A DNA stretch of 64,000 nt from Pelagibacterales bacterium SAG-MED22. Lineage in GTDB: Bacteria > Pseudomonadota > Alphaproteobacteria > Pelagibacterales > Pelagibacteraceae. Location of the stretch: contig JACWDT010000001.1 of NCBI GenBank assembly GCA_014653985.1, forward strand, positions 1 to 64,000. The letters are read 5' to 3'. Shown here piece by piece: positions 53,845 to 64,000 of this stretch; position 1 is the first letter of the stretch; every line of letters starts with the position of its first letter. The notes beneath the pieces were generated by a model. The model was not told where the DNA came from, made no database searches, and worked only from the letters and a program-made list of their open reading frames with translations. A program made the translations under genes and the position numbers.

Positions 53845-54927
53845 TTAATTTAATATTCCTTTTACAGTTTTCATAAATTTTAAATTTTCTTCTCTAGAAC
53901 CTATAGTTAATCTTAATTTATTTTTAATACCATAGCCATCCTCGGTTGATCTTAAGATAACTCCTTTTTGTTTTAATTTTTTGTATAAATATTTTGCTGA
54001 AATTTTACAATTATCAAAGTTTAAAAATAAAAAATTTGCTGAAATTTTATTAGAAGAAATATTGTAGATCTCAAGAAATTTTTTTAACTTTTTACCATAG
54101 AATAAATTATGCTTAATAGATTTACTTATAAATTTTTTGTCATTGAGTGACTCAGCAGCTGCTAGTTGTGCTACCCCATTTACATTAAATGGTGGTTTTA
54201 TCAAATTTAAAGCATCTATTATTTTTTTTGATCCATAGCCCCAACCTACTCTTAAAGAAGCTAGTCCAAACATTTTTGAAAATGTTCTCAAGATAAATAC
54301 ATTATCTTTATTTCTAAATAAATCTAAACCTGATGTGTAATCATTATTTTTCATATATTCTGAATAGGCATCATCAACCACAAGTAAAATTCTTCTATTT
54401 ATTTTTTTTCTCAGTTCTAATATTTCTTTTTTTGTCAAATAAGTTGCGGTTGGATTATTTGGGTTAGCAATAAAGACTATTTTAGTTTTTCTTGTAATTT
54501 TTTTTAAAATCTCCCTTATTGAAACTTTAAAATTTACCTCTTTTGCAAATAAAACTTTAGCACCTACAATTTTTGCGTAAATTCTGTACATTAAAAAACT
54601 ATATTCTGGAACTATTACCTCATCTTTTGGATTTAAATATAATTGACACAACATTTGAATTACTTCATCAGATCCTGCACCACAAATAATTTTATTTAAA
54701 TCACAGTTATATTTCTTGGAAATTGCTTTTTTTAAATCTTGGGATTTTCCATCAGGATATTTATCTAAGATCATTTTTTTATTTGATATTAATTTCTTTG
54801 CCATTGGGCTGATCCCAAGAGCAGATTCGTTAGCCGAAAGTTTTATGACTTTTTTAAGCTTTTTGACCTTTGACTTGCCAGGTTTGTAGGCTTCAATATT
54901 AAATTTTTTAAATTTTGGAGTAATCAT
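53845..54927 (-). CDS. hisC: Histidinol-phosphate / aromatic aminotransferase
   Basis: 360 residues of the type I PLP aminotransferase fold. KLSANESALGISP near residues 29-41, AGSDEVIQMLCQL near 81, IVFIANPNNPTATYL near 152 and the PLP lysine segment LRTFSKMFGLASLRVGWGYG near 215 are clear. It can serve in histidine synthesis and, beside tyrA, also in tyrosine/phenylalanine transamination. It diverges from the SAM-II/metX unit. Confidence 0.93.
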   Translation of the reverse strand: MITPKFKKFNIEAYKPGKSKVKKLKKVIKLSANESALGISPMAKKLISNKKMILDKYPDGKSQDLKKAISKKYNCDLNKIICGAGSDEVIQMLCQLYLNPKDEVIVPEYSFLMYRIYAKIVGAKVLFAKEVNFKVSIREILKKITRKTKIVFIANPNNPTATYLTKKEILELRKKINRRILLVVDDAYSEYMKNNDYTSGLDLFRNKDNVFILRTFSKMFGLASLRVGWGYGSKKIIDALNLIKPPFNVNGVAQLAAAESLNDKKFISKSIKHNLFYGKKLKKFLEIYNISSNKISANFLFLNFDNCKISAKYLYKKLKQKGVILRSTEDGYGIKNKLRLTIGSREENLKFMKTVKGILN

Positions 54928-54998
54928 TTTTAATTTTATGAGCTCTTTATAGATAAAATTACAAATTTTTATAGAGAATAAGACGATTTTTAAAAAAA

Positions 54999-55027
54999 TT
55001 GACAGAATAAATAAGTTCTAGTACAAA
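54999..55027 (+). promoter_or_regulatory. Sigma-70 promoter of metX
   Basis: TTGACA (54999-55004), 17-base spacer, TACAAA (55022-55027). A start about 6-7 bases later falls at 55033-55035, exactly where the SAM-II aptamer begins, which supports both calls. Confidence 0.7.
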
Positions 55028-55033
55028 AATTAT

Positions 55034-55084
55034 GCGCTGATTTAACTGAATTGCGAGCGCTTAAAAAAAACCGCTAAAATAGTT
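55034..55084 (+). promoter_or_regulatory. SAM-II riboswitch upstream of metX
   Basis: The leader has the SAM-II core: P1 stem GCGCT (55034-55038) / AGCGC (55056-55060) enclosing GATTTAACTGAATTGCG, then an A-rich linker and the conserved GCTAAA (55073-55078). The pseudoknot pairs loop AACT (55044-55047) with AGTT (55081-55084). In the well-known Sargasso Sea metX aptamer, recalled from memory, the loop is AACC and the partner GG, so both sides have changed together here. Binding of SAM should lower metX expression. Confidence 0.88.
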
Positions 55085-55116
55085 TTTTTTCTCACAATTC
55101 AAATAATGGCCTTGTT

Positions 55117-56235
55117 ATGAATACTGAAAATAATATTAAAACTCTGGTAGTAAAAAAACCTTTAAAGTTAGATTGTGGAAAAACTATTAATGAATTCCCA
55201 ATAGCATATGAAACTTATGGTTCATTAAATGAAAAAAAAGATAATGCTATTTTGGTTTTTCATGCGTTAACTGGAGATCAATTTGTGACTGGTTTAAATC
55301 CAATAACAAAGAAAGATGGTTGGTGGTCTTATGCGGTTGGCCCCAATAAAGCAATTGATACCAAAAAATACTTTGTTATTTGTGCAAATGTAATTGGTGG
55401 ATGCATGGGCTCTTTTGGACCAAGCCATGAAGACCCTAATACTGGGACTGCTTTTGGTACAAATTTTCCAGTTATAACTATTAACGATATGGTTAATGCA
55501 CAATACAATTTGCTTGACCATTTTGGTATAGATAAACTTTTTTCAATCGCAGGCGGCTCAATGGGTGGTATGCAGGTACTTCAATTTATTAGTAATTTTC
55601 CTGATAAAGCTAAAACTGTTATCCCAATTGCATGTACGTCCAGTCACTCAGCGCAAAATATTGCATTTAATGAATTAGGAAGACAGGCAATAGCTGCTGA
55701 TAGTAATTGGAAAGATGGAAATTACTCCTCTGAAGATACAATCCCAAATAAAGGTTTGGCTGTTGCAAGAATGGCTGCACATATAACTTATCTTTCAAAA
55801 AAAGGTCTCCAAGAAAAATTTGGAAGAAAACTACAAGAACGAGAAGATTTGAAATTTGGTTTTGATGCAGATTTTCAGATAGAAAGCTATTTACGATATC
55901 AAGGTTCGGTATTTGTCGACAGGTTCGATGCTAATAGTTATCTTTATATCACAAGGGCAATGGATTATTTTGATTTAGCAAAACAATTCAAAGGTAATTT
56001 ATCTGATGCATTTACAGCTACAAGAGCAAAGTTTTTTATAATATCTTTCACATCTGACTGGCTTTATCCAACTCAAGAAAACAAGGATATTGTCATCGCC
56101 TTAAATTCAATTGGTGCAGATGTAGGTTTCGTTGAGATAGAGTCTGATAAAGGTCACGACTCATTTTTATTAGACGTCCCAGACTTTTTAAATGCACTAA
56201 AAAACTTTTTAGATAAATCCTATATAGAAAATTAA
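55117..56235 (+). CDS. metX: Homoserine O-acyltransferase MetX
   Basis: 372 residues of the alpha/beta-hydrolase fold. FHALTGDQFVTG near residue 49, the nucleophile in GGSMGGMQVLQF near 145, the catalytic Asp in FTSDWLYP near 310 and His in DKGHDSFLLD near 344 match MetX. It acylates homoserine (acetyl or succinyl donor) for direct sulfhydrylation to homocysteine. A possible upstream ATG at 55106 is out of frame. Control is by the SAM-II riboswitch. It forms a unit with metW. Confidence 0.95.
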   Translation: MNTENNIKTLVVKKPLKLDCGKTINEFPIAYETYGSLNEKKDNAILVFHALTGDQFVTGLNPITKKDGWWSYAVGPNKAIDTKKYFVICANVIGGCMGSFGPSHEDPNTGTAFGTNFPVITINDMVNAQYNLLDHFGIDKLFSIAGGSMGGMQVLQFISNFPDKAKTVIPIACTSSHSAQNIAFNELGRQAIAADSNWKDGNYSSEDTIPNKGLAVARMAAHITYLSKKGLQEKFGRKLQEREDLKFGFDADFQIESYLRYQGSVFVDRFDANSYLYITRAMDYFDLAKQFKGNLSDAFTATRAKFFIISFTSDWLYPTQENKDIVIALNSIGADVGFVEIESDKGHDSFLLDVPDFLNALKNFLDKSYIEN

Positions 56236-56237
56236 CT

Positions 56238-56834
56238 ATGAAAAACGAATTTCAAGTAATAGCTGAATTAATAGAAAAAGAGAAAAAAGTATTAGATGTA
56301 GGTTGTGGAGATGGAATTTTAATGGAATTCTTAAAAAATAATAAAAATACTAATATTAGAGGACTGGAGATATCAAAAAGCAAAGTACAAGAGTGTATTG
56401 CAAAAGGATTGACTGTAATTGAGGGAAATGCAGAAAAAGATCTAAAACAATTCCCAGACAAATCTTTCGACTATGTTGTTCTTAGTCAAACTCTTCAAGC
56501 TTTTTTAGATCCTGAGCTAGTTATAAATGAACTTTTAAGGGTTGGAAAAAAAGCGATTGTAACTATTCCAAACTTTGGTTATTGGAGAATAAGACTACAT
56601 TTACTATTAAAAGGAACAATGCCAATTACTAAAACATTACCAGATGAATGGTACAATACTCCTAATATTCATATGTGTTCAATTAAGGATTTTTTTCACT
56701 TTGTAAAATCAAGAGATATTAAAATCTTTAAATCATTGGCTATTAACAATCAGAACGTTTCAATAATAAATTATAGCAATTTAACAATTAAAAATTTTTT
56801 CGCAGATCTAGGAATATTTTTAATAGAGAAATAA
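56238..56834 (+). CDS. metW: Methionine biosynthesis protein MetW
   Basis: 198 residues of the SAM-methyltransferase fold. KVLDVGCGDGILMEFL near residues 17-32 is the SAM site, FDYVVLSQTLQAFLDPE near 78 motif II, VTIPNFGYWRIRLHLLLKG near 108 the family signature. MetW is the usual partner of MetX in alphaproteobacteria and is required for it in some species. It starts 2 bases after metX. Confidence 0.94.
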   Translation: MKNEFQVIAELIEKEKKVLDVGCGDGILMEFLKNNKNTNIRGLEISKSKVQECIAKGLTVIEGNAEKDLKQFPDKSFDYVVLSQTLQAFLDPELVINELLRVGKKAIVTIPNFGYWRIRLHLLLKGTMPITKTLPDEWYNTPNIHMCSIKDFFHFVKSRDIKIFKSLAINNQNVSIINYSNLTIKNFFADLGIFLIEK

Positions 56835-56835
56835 A

Positions 56836-57555
56836 ATGAAAGTAGAAATTATTTCATGTCTCCAAGATAATTATAGTTATTTAATTATAGATGAGACCAA
56901 TAATTTAGCATGTATTGTTGATCCAAGCGAGGCTGGTCCAATAGTTGATTATCTAAAAAATAAAAATATTAATCTAAAATATATTTTAAATACTCATCAT
57001 CATTTTGATCATGTTGGGGGCAATAAGGAATTAAAAAAAAAATATAATAGTATTGTTGTTGGCTTTAAACATGACTCAGAAAGAATTCCAGAAATTGATA
57101 TCTGTCTTGAAGACAATGAAATATGGAAAAGAGATAATTTTATAGCTAAAATAATTCATGTTCCAGGACATACTAAGGGTCATATTTGTTTTTATTTTTA
57201 TGAAGATAAATTACTATTTACTGGAGATACTCTTTTTTCCCTTGGCTGTGGAAGAATTTTTGAAGGTACCTACGAACAAATGTTTAGTTCTTTGAATAAG
57301 ATTAAAGCTATGCCTCTTGATACTCAAATTTTTTGTGGTCACGAATATACTCTTAATAATTCAAAATTTTGTATCAAACATGATTCTGAAAATTTAAACC
57401 TTAAAAAAAAAATACAAAATATTCAAATAAAGTTAAAGCATAGCCTGCCCACAATTCCGTCTACACTTAAAGAAGAATTGGATTGCAATATTTTTCTAAG
57501 AGCAAAAGATGTCAAAACCTTTTCAAAACTGCGAGATTTAAAGGATAATTTTTAG
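56836..57555 (+). CDS. gloB: Hydroxyacylglutathione hydrolase (glyoxalase II)
   Basis: 239 residues of the metallo-beta-lactamase fold. The metal site THHHFDHVGGN near residues 53-63, VPGHTKGHICFYF near 111 and FTGDTLFSLGCGRIFEGT near 130 with FCGHEYT near 166 define glyoxalase II. It hydrolyses S-lactoylglutathione to lactate in methylglyoxal detoxification. It follows metW by 1 base and may be under the same riboswitch. Confidence 0.94.
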   Translation: MKVEIISCLQDNYSYLIIDETNNLACIVDPSEAGPIVDYLKNKNINLKYILNTHHHFDHVGGNKELKKKYNSIVVGFKHDSERIPEIDICLEDNEIWKRDNFIAKIIHVPGHTKGHICFYFYEDKLLFTGDTLFSLGCGRIFEGTYEQMFSSLNKIKAMPLDTQIFCGHEYTLNNSKFCIKHDSENLNLKKKIQNIQIKLKHSLPTIPSTLKEELDCNIFLRAKDVKTFSKLRDLKDNF

Positions 57556-57565
57556 TTAATTCGGC

Positions 57566-57593
57566 TTGACTAAAACTTCGCTACAACTATATT
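57566..57593 (+). promoter_or_regulatory. Sigma-70 promoter of rplU-rpmA-obgE
   Basis: TTGACT (57566-57571), 16-base spacer, TATATT (57588-57593). A start about 6-8 bases later would leave a short leader before rplU at 57621. Confidence 0.75.
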
Positions 57594-57620
57594 GCGGATA
57601 CTTAAATAAATATTCATAGT

Positions 57621-58019
57621 ATGTCTTACGCAGTTATAAAAACAGGTGGAAAACAATACAAAGTTAAGTCTGGGGAAATTCTTAAGGTAGAGAAGCTTCC
57701 AGATTCAAAACCTGAAACAAAAATTGAATTTAATGAAATCCTAGCATATGGGGATGATAAATCTATTGAGGTTGGAGCTCCTCATGTAAGTGGAGCAAAA
57801 GTCGAAGCTGATTTAATTAAAAACAGTAAAAATAGAACTATACTAATTTTTAAAAAAAGAAGAAGACACAATTCAAGAAGAAAAAATGGACATCGACAAG
57901 AGTATTCTATGATAAGAATAAATAAAATTTTTGCAAAAGATGGTAAAGTTTTATCTGAAGCTGAAAAAGTTTCTAAGAAGCCAAAAAAAGAAGAAACTAA
58001 AGAAGCGGTAAGTAAATAA
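57621..58019 (+). CDS. rplU: 50S ribosomal protein L21
   Basis: 132 residues. [19 protein letters not shown] and [20 protein letters not shown] near residue 80 are the L21 signatures. About 30 residues longer than E. coli L21: the C-terminal tail is Lys/Glu-rich ([15 protein letters not shown]). It binds 23S rRNA near L20. It starts the ribosome/Obg/proline unit; rpmA is 13 bases downstream. Confidence 0.97.
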   Translation: MSYAVIKTGGKQYKVKSGEILKVEKLPDSKPETKIEFNEILAYGDDKSIEVGAPHVSGAKVEADLIKNSKNRTILIFKKRRRHNSRRKNGHRQEYSMIRINKIFAKDGKVLSEAEKVSKKPKKEETKEAVSK

Positions 58020-58032
58020 AACAAGGTAAATT

Positions 58033-58287
58033 ATGGCAACAAAAAAAGCAGGTGGATCATCAAGAAACGGACGAGATAGTGCCGGACGAAGATTGGGTGT
58101 TAAAAAATATGGCGGTGAAACAGTCGTACCTGGTAATATAATTGTAAGACAAAGAGGAACTAAAATTTTTCCTGGTGAGAATGTAGGCATGGGTAAAGAT
58201 CATTCTATTTTTTCAGTAGTTAAAGGTAAAGTTGTATTCAAAAAATCAAAAGCAGATAGAACTTTCGTTTCAGTAAAACCCAATTAA
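58033..58287 (+). CDS. rpmA: 50S ribosomal protein L27
   Basis: 84 residues. [20 protein letters not shown] with [20 protein letters not shown] near 36 is diagnostic. The N-terminal tail reaches the peptidyl-transferase centre. Length is normal. Confidence 0.98.
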   Translation: MATKKAGGSSRNGRDSAGRRLGVKKYGGETVVPGNIIVRQRGTKIFPGENVGMGKDHSIFSVVKGKVVFKKSKADRTFVSVKPN

Positions 58288-58290
58288 TAG

Positions 58291-60394
<2,104 letters not shown>

Positions 60395-61645
60395 ATGATC
60401 AAATATATGAATTTAGTTGGAAGAAAAGCAAGAAAAGCTTTTGAACAGAAAATTGATACAAAAATCAAAAATAAAGTATTAAATAAATATGCAGAATTAT
60501 TAGGTAATGAAAAAAAATTAATACTTAAGCAAAACTTAAAAGATGCAAATTATGCCAGAAAAATAGGTATTAAAAATAATTTAATTAGTAGACTTTTAAT
60601 AAATGAAACTAAGTTAAAAGATATTCAAAATTCAATTATTAAAATTGCAAAATTAAAAGATCCAGTTGGAAATACTTTAGAAAAATGGAAAAGGCCTAAT
60701 GGTTTGAATATTACTAAAATATCAATACCTATAGGAGTAATTGGAGTTATTTACGAGAGTAGGCCAAACGTTACCTCTGATGTAGCTAGTCTATGCTTTA
60801 AATCAGGAAATCCAGTAATTTTGAAAGGTGGCTCAGAAGCAATAAATACTAATAAAATTTTAGCAAAAATTTTTCGAAAAGCACTTAAAGTTAATAAAGT
60901 TGACGAAAACTTTATTCAATTCATTGATACAAAACAGAGAAGAGTAGTGGATATTATGCTATCAGGTATGAAAAAATATATTGATGTAATTATTCCACGA
61001 GGTGGAAAAAATTTAGTAAAAAGAGTTCAAGATTTATCTAGTGTACCCATTATCGGGCACCTTGAAGGACTTTGTCACACATATGTTGATAAAGATGCAA
61101 CTTTAACTATGGCAAAAAAAGTTGTTTATAATGCAAAATTAAGAAATACAAGTATTTGCGGTGCAACAGAAACTATTCTGATTCATAAAAAAGTTGCAAA
61201 AGGCTTCTGTAGACCAATTTTGAACGAGCTACAAAATAAAAATTGCAAAATATATGGAGATAGGTTTTTAAAAAAGTATTACAGAGGGAAAATATTGCCA
61301 GCTAAAGAGAAAAATTGGTCTACAGAATATTTAGCACCTGCAGTATCAGTAAAAATTGTAAATAATCTTGAAGAAAGTATTGATCATATAAACAAATATG
61401 GAACAATGCATACAGATTGTATAATTACAAATAATAAAAAAACAGCTAAAAACTTTTTAAGAAATATTAAAAGCTCAATTGCTATGCATAATACATCAAC
61501 TCAATTTGCTGATGGTGGAGAATTTGGATTCGGTGGAGAAGTAGGAATTTCTACAAATATATTACCTCCGAGAGGACCTGTAGGATTAAATCAATTAGTT
61601 TCTTATAAATATGAAATTACGAGTAAAGGAAAAACAAGAAAATAA
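60395..61645 (+). CDS. proA: Glutamate-5-semialdehyde dehydrogenase (gamma-glutamyl phosphate reductase)
   Basis: 416 residues of the aldehyde-dehydrogenase fold. PIGVIGVIYESRPNVTSDVA near 110-129, the catalytic Cys in NTSICGATETILIHKK near 254 and GEFGFGGEVGISTNILPPRG near 384 are typical. It reduces glutamyl phosphate to glutamate semialdehyde. A second ATG at 60407 would also be possible. It is coupled to proB and overlaps nadD. Confidence 0.96.
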   Translation: MIKYMNLVGRKARKAFEQKIDTKIKNKVLNKYAELLGNEKKLILKQNLKDANYARKIGIKNNLISRLLINETKLKDIQNSIIKIAKLKDPVGNTLEKWKRPNGLNITKISIPIGVIGVIYESRPNVTSDVASLCFKSGNPVILKGGSEAINTNKILAKIFRKALKVNKVDENFIQFIDTKQRRVVDIMLSGMKKYIDVIIPRGGKNLVKRVQDLSSVPIIGHLEGLCHTYVDKDATLTMAKKVVYNAKLRNTSICGATETILIHKKVAKGFCRPILNELQNKNCKIYGDRFLKKYYRGKILPAKEKNWSTEYLAPAVSVKIVNNLEESIDHINKYGTMHTDCIITNNKKTAKNFLRNIKSSIAMHNTSTQFADGGEFGFGGEVGISTNILPPRGPVGLNQLVSYKYEITSKGKTRK

Positions 61646-62168
61646 ATTGAATACTAAAAAAATCAAAATCGGGGTTCTGGGAGGTTCTTTTGATCCTGCA
61701 CATAAAGGACACTTGGCAATATCTAAAGAAGCAAAAAAGAGATTTCAACTTCAGAATATAATCTGGGCTATAACAAAAAAAAATCCCTTTAAAGCTGAAA
61801 GTGAAACAACGGTTTTAAAAAGAATTAAAGGATGTAGACGTATTATCGGCTCAAATTCATTTATAAAAGTGAAATTTTATGAAAACTTAATTAAATCAAA
61901 CAAAACCATTGATCTCATCAACTACTTAAAAAAAAATAAAAATATTGAAATCTATTTTTTAATGGGTGCAGATAATTTAATTAGCTTCCACAAGTGGCAT
62001 AAGTCGAAATTAATTTCACAAAAATGCAACATTTTAGTATTTGATCGTCATGGATATAAAAAAAATTCATTAAAATCAAAGACATTTAAGCAGCTTAATA
62101 AAGATGTACTTAAATTTATTGAATTTAAAAAAGTCAACATTTCATCTTCTCAATTAAGAAAAATTTGA
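61611..62168 (+). CDS. nadD: Nicotinate-mononucleotide adenylyltransferase
   Basis: 185 residues. IGVLGGSFDPAHKGHLAIS near residues 19-37 has the nucleotidyl-transfer HxGH motif, and NISSSQLRK near the end is the second (SSTxIR-like) motif. The protein ends almost immediately after it, losing the usual short tail. It makes deamido-NAD from nicotinate mononucleotide. The ATG at 61611 overlaps proA by 35 bases; a TTG at 61647 giving an N-terminus like MNTKKIKIG is an alternative. Confidence 0.9.
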   Translation: MKLRVKEKQENKLNTKKIKIGVLGGSFDPAHKGHLAISKEAKKRFQLQNIIWAITKKNPFKAESETTVLKRIKGCRRIIGSNSFIKVKFYENLIKSNKTIDLINYLKKNKNIEIYFLMGADNLISFHKWHKSKLISQKCNILVFDRHGYKKNSLKSKTFKQLNKDVLKFIEFKKVNISSSQLRKI

Positions 62169-62185
62169 TAGTCTAAATCTAATTA

Positions 62186-62536
62186 ATGGATAAAATTTCA
62201 GATCTTAAAAAGATTGTAATCAACACTCTCGATCTTAATAAAGCACAGGACATAATAACAATTGATTTAAAAGATAAGAGTTCAATGGCTGATTATATGA
62301 TTATTGCCAGCGGCACCTCTTCAAGACATATTCAGTCATTATCAGAACAAGTTTTAGAAAAGTTAAAAAAAAATGGAGTTCCAGATTCTAAGATTGAGGG
62401 TAAACAAAGTAATGAATGGAAATTAGTTGATGGTATAGATTTAATTGTTCATATTTTTCATCCTGAAAAAAGAAAATTTTATGAACTTGAAAAAATTTGG
62501 TCAGAATTTATTCCGAAAGAAAAAGTTATGATATGA
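62186..62536 (+). CDS. rsfS: Ribosome silencing factor RsfS
   Basis: 116 residues of the Iojap/RsfS family. LKDKSSMADYMIIASGTSSR near residues 28-47 and KIEGKQSNEWKLVDGIDLIV near 72 are the signatures. It binds L14 and blocks subunit joining when nutrients are low. rlmH, its usual neighbour in many bacteria, is missing here; the ctpA ATG overlaps its stop (ATGA). Confidence 0.95.
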   Translation: MDKISDLKKIVINTLDLNKAQDIITIDLKDKSSMADYMIIASGTSSRHIQSLSEQVLEKLKKNGVPDSKIEGKQSNEWKLVDGIDLIVHIFHPEKRKFYELEKIWSEFIPKEKVMI

Positions 62537-63672
62537 AATTATTTAAAACATATTTAATAATTTTTTTATCTGTTTTTTTTTTTAATAGCAGCGTAAATAC
62601 AGCTGAGACTGATATTTATAAAAAAATTGATCTTTTTGGTGAAGTCCTAGAAAAAATAAATAAAGAGTACGTAGATGAGATAAATCAGTCTGAAAGTATG
62701 GACTCGGCTATCAATGGTCTCCTTCAATCTCTTGATCCTTACTCCGCATATATGTCACCAAAAATTCTTGAACAGATGCAAACGGAGACAAGTGGTGAAT
62801 TTGGAGGTCTAGGTATTGAAGTAAGTATGGAGGCTGGTGTAGTTAAGGTAATATCACCTATAGATGATACACCCGCTTCTAAGGCAGGACTAAAAGCTGG
62901 TGACTACATTGTAAAAATAAATAACATTCAAGTACAAGGTAAATCCTTAGCAGAAGCTGTAGATTTGATGAGAGGGCCGGTTGGTTCTGGAATAAAACTA
63001 ACTGTGAGGAGAAGAGGAGAAAAAAAAGCACTAACATTTAATATTGTTAGAGAAATAATAGAAATTCAATCAGTCAAATCTGAAATTTTAGAAAATAATA
63101 TAGGATATATAAGACTTACATCATTTAATGAAAATAGTAGCGATCAAATTGAAAAACAGGTTAAAAAATTAAAAAAAAATGAAAGTGTAAATGCATTTAT
63201 TTTAGATCTAAGGAATAATCCAGGAGGACTATTATCTCAAGCTATAACAATCTCAGATTTTTTTTTAGATAATGGTGAAATAGTATCTACAAAAAGTAGG
63301 AAAAAATCAGAAAATAGAAAATGGTTTGCTAAAAAAGGAGATATTACAGATGGAAAAACATTGTTGGTATTGATTAATTACGGTTCAGCCTCTGCATCTG
63401 AAATAGTAGCTGGTGCACTTAAGGACCATAAAAGAGCAATAATTGTTGGAGAAAACAGTTATGGAAAAGGATCTGTACAATCTATCATTCCACTTAAAAA
63501 TAAAGGTGCTATACGATTAACTGTTGCAAAATATTATCTGCCGTCTGGAAAGTCTATTTCTGAGGTCGGTGTCAGGCCTGATATTGAAATCAATGAAGAT
63601 GGAGATGATTTTAAGATAAAGAGTGACACAGACAATCAACTAAGTTACGCCATTAAGTTACTCAACGGATAA
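62533..63672 (+). CDS. ctpA: C-terminal processing peptidase (S41)
   Basis: 379 residues. A signal or anchor segment at 3-20 (LFKTYLIIFLSVFFFNSS), a PDZ domain at ~85-165 (GGLGIEVSMEAGVVKVISPI, GDYIVKINN), and the S41 domain with the catalytic Ser in NYGSASASEIVAGAL near 289 and Lys in GENSYGKGSVQ near 314. It degrades or trims periplasmic proteins by their C-termini. The ATG at 62533 was chosen because it overlaps the rsfS stop and gives a normal signal peptide; an in-frame start 36 bases upstream lies inside rsfS. Confidence 0.95.
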   Translation: MKLFKTYLIIFLSVFFFNSSVNTAETDIYKKIDLFGEVLEKINKEYVDEINQSESMDSAINGLLQSLDPYSAYMSPKILEQMQTETSGEFGGLGIEVSMEAGVVKVISPIDDTPASKAGLKAGDYIVKINNIQVQGKSLAEAVDLMRGPVGSGIKLTVRRRGEKKALTFNIVREIIEIQSVKSEILENNIGYIRLTSFNENSSDQIEKQVKKLKKNESVNAFILDLRNNPGGLLSQAITISDFFLDNGEIVSTKSRKKSENRKWFAKKGDITDGKTLLVLINYGSASASEIVAGALKDHKRAIIVGENSYGKGSVQSIIPLKNKGAIRLTVAKYYLPSGKSISEVGVRPDIEINEDGDDFKIKSDTDNQLSYAIKLLNG

Positions 63673-63673
63673 C

Positions 63674-64000
63674 ATGGATAAGAAATATAGTAGCTTACCA
63701 CTAAGAAGTGGTGTGGGAATTGTAGTTTTAAATGAAGAAAACAAAGTATTCGTAGCTAAGAGAATTGATAATCCAAAAGATTTTTGGCAGATGCCTCAGG
63801 GAGGAGTTGACTCTGGTGAAGATTTTTTAAAGGCTGCTTATAGAGAGCTAGAGGAGGAAACTAGTATCAAAAGTGTTAAACTTATCAAAGAGTTAGATGG
63901 TATGATAACTTATGAACTTCCAGAACGTCTACTAGGTATTATTTGGAAGGGTAAATATAGAGGGCAGAAACAAAAGTGGTTTTTAATGAGATTTACTGGT
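63674..64000 (+). CDS. rppH: RNA pyrophosphohydrolase RppH (partial, cut by window end)
   Basis: The first 109 residues are visible. SLPLRSGVGIVVLNEENKVF, FWQMPQGGVDSGEDFLKAAY and RELEEETS form the Nudix box (GGVDSGEDFxxAAxRELxEETS), and KYRGQKQKWFLMRF is the RppH signature. It removes pyrophosphate from the 5' end of RNAs, triggering decay, or hydrolyses dinucleoside polyphosphates. It starts 1 base after ctpA. The rest lies beyond the window. Confidence 0.93.
   Translation, partial: MDKKYSSLPLRSGVGIVVLNEENKVFVAKRIDNPKDFWQMPQGGVDSGEDFLKAAYRELEEETSIKSVKLIKELDGMITYELPERLLGIIWKGKYRGQKQKWFLMRFTG

Overview
The window is a dense, very AT-rich, almost entirely core-genome stretch of a marine alphaproteobacterium of the SAR11 clade (Pelagibacterales). 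This rests on the low-GC, lysine/asparagine/isoleucine-rich proteins, the tiny intergenic gaps, and the gene content: class I LysRS, ChvG/ChvI, RegA, TldD/TldE, metX with a SAM-II riboswitch, and an agmatine-deiminase polyamine operon. No rRNA, tRNA, CRISPR, insertion sequence, phage or plasmid gene was seen. No gene-free stretch exceeds 300 bases; the largest gap (4270-4537) holds a terminator, a possible 38-residue ORF and a weak second hairpin.

Layout. 1-2161 (minus): a broken ileS start, ribF and a HAD phosphatase; bases 1-105 are an exact inverted copy of 11575-11679, so the left edge is probably chimeric. 2229-6364 (plus): heat-shock-type promoter, groES-groEL, terminator, typA. 6361-15474 (mostly minus): YczE-like membrane protein, FAD oxidoreductase, tldE-tldD, a lysine-rich coiled-coil protein, a Cfa-like methyltransferase and a DapA-like aldolase. 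15511-20570: degenerate SDR plus GT9 glycosyltransferase, membrane J-domain protein, oligopeptidase B, and hsp20 with a heat-shock-type promoter and a possible RNA thermometer. 20570-30047: lipoprotein, NCS2 purine permease with a structured leader, a phosphoribosyltransferase, AlkA, DMT transporter, msrA, sseA and an RND efflux pair. 30044-40240: SLT-like lipoprotein, VanZ-like protein, gpmA, then a minus-strand run polA-chvI-chvG-ahcY-tsaE-amgK-murU.

40337-46646: bioY, regA, then the plus-strand polyamine operon (ODC-fold decarboxylase, deoxyhypusine-synthase-like enzyme, aguB, aguA), then yhhQ and rpmB. 46699-54927: pyrD-lysS, trkH, an AmpG-like MFS carrier with an NlpC/P60 protein, and tyrA-hisC. 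54999-57555: promoter, SAM-II riboswitch, metX-metW-gloB. 57566-64000: promoter, then the one-direction string rplU-rpmA-obgE-proB-proA-nadD-rsfS-ctpA-rppH, the last cut by the window end.

How the genes work together: protein folding (GroESL, Hsp20), the methyl and methionine cycle (ahcY, SAM-II-controlled metX/metW), proline synthesis, polyamine synthesis through agmatine, and cell-wall turnover and recycling (SLT, NlpC/P60, AmpG-like, AmgK-MurU). Many junctions are 1-4 base translational overlaps, and five convergent pairs share a 4-base stop overlap. The most unusual signals are non-coding: the inverted end copy, two heat-shock promoters with matching spacing, the ROSE-like hairpin, a SAM-II aptamer with a competing A-tract/U-tract hairpin, a three-hairpin leader before the purine permease, and two operator-like palindromes.
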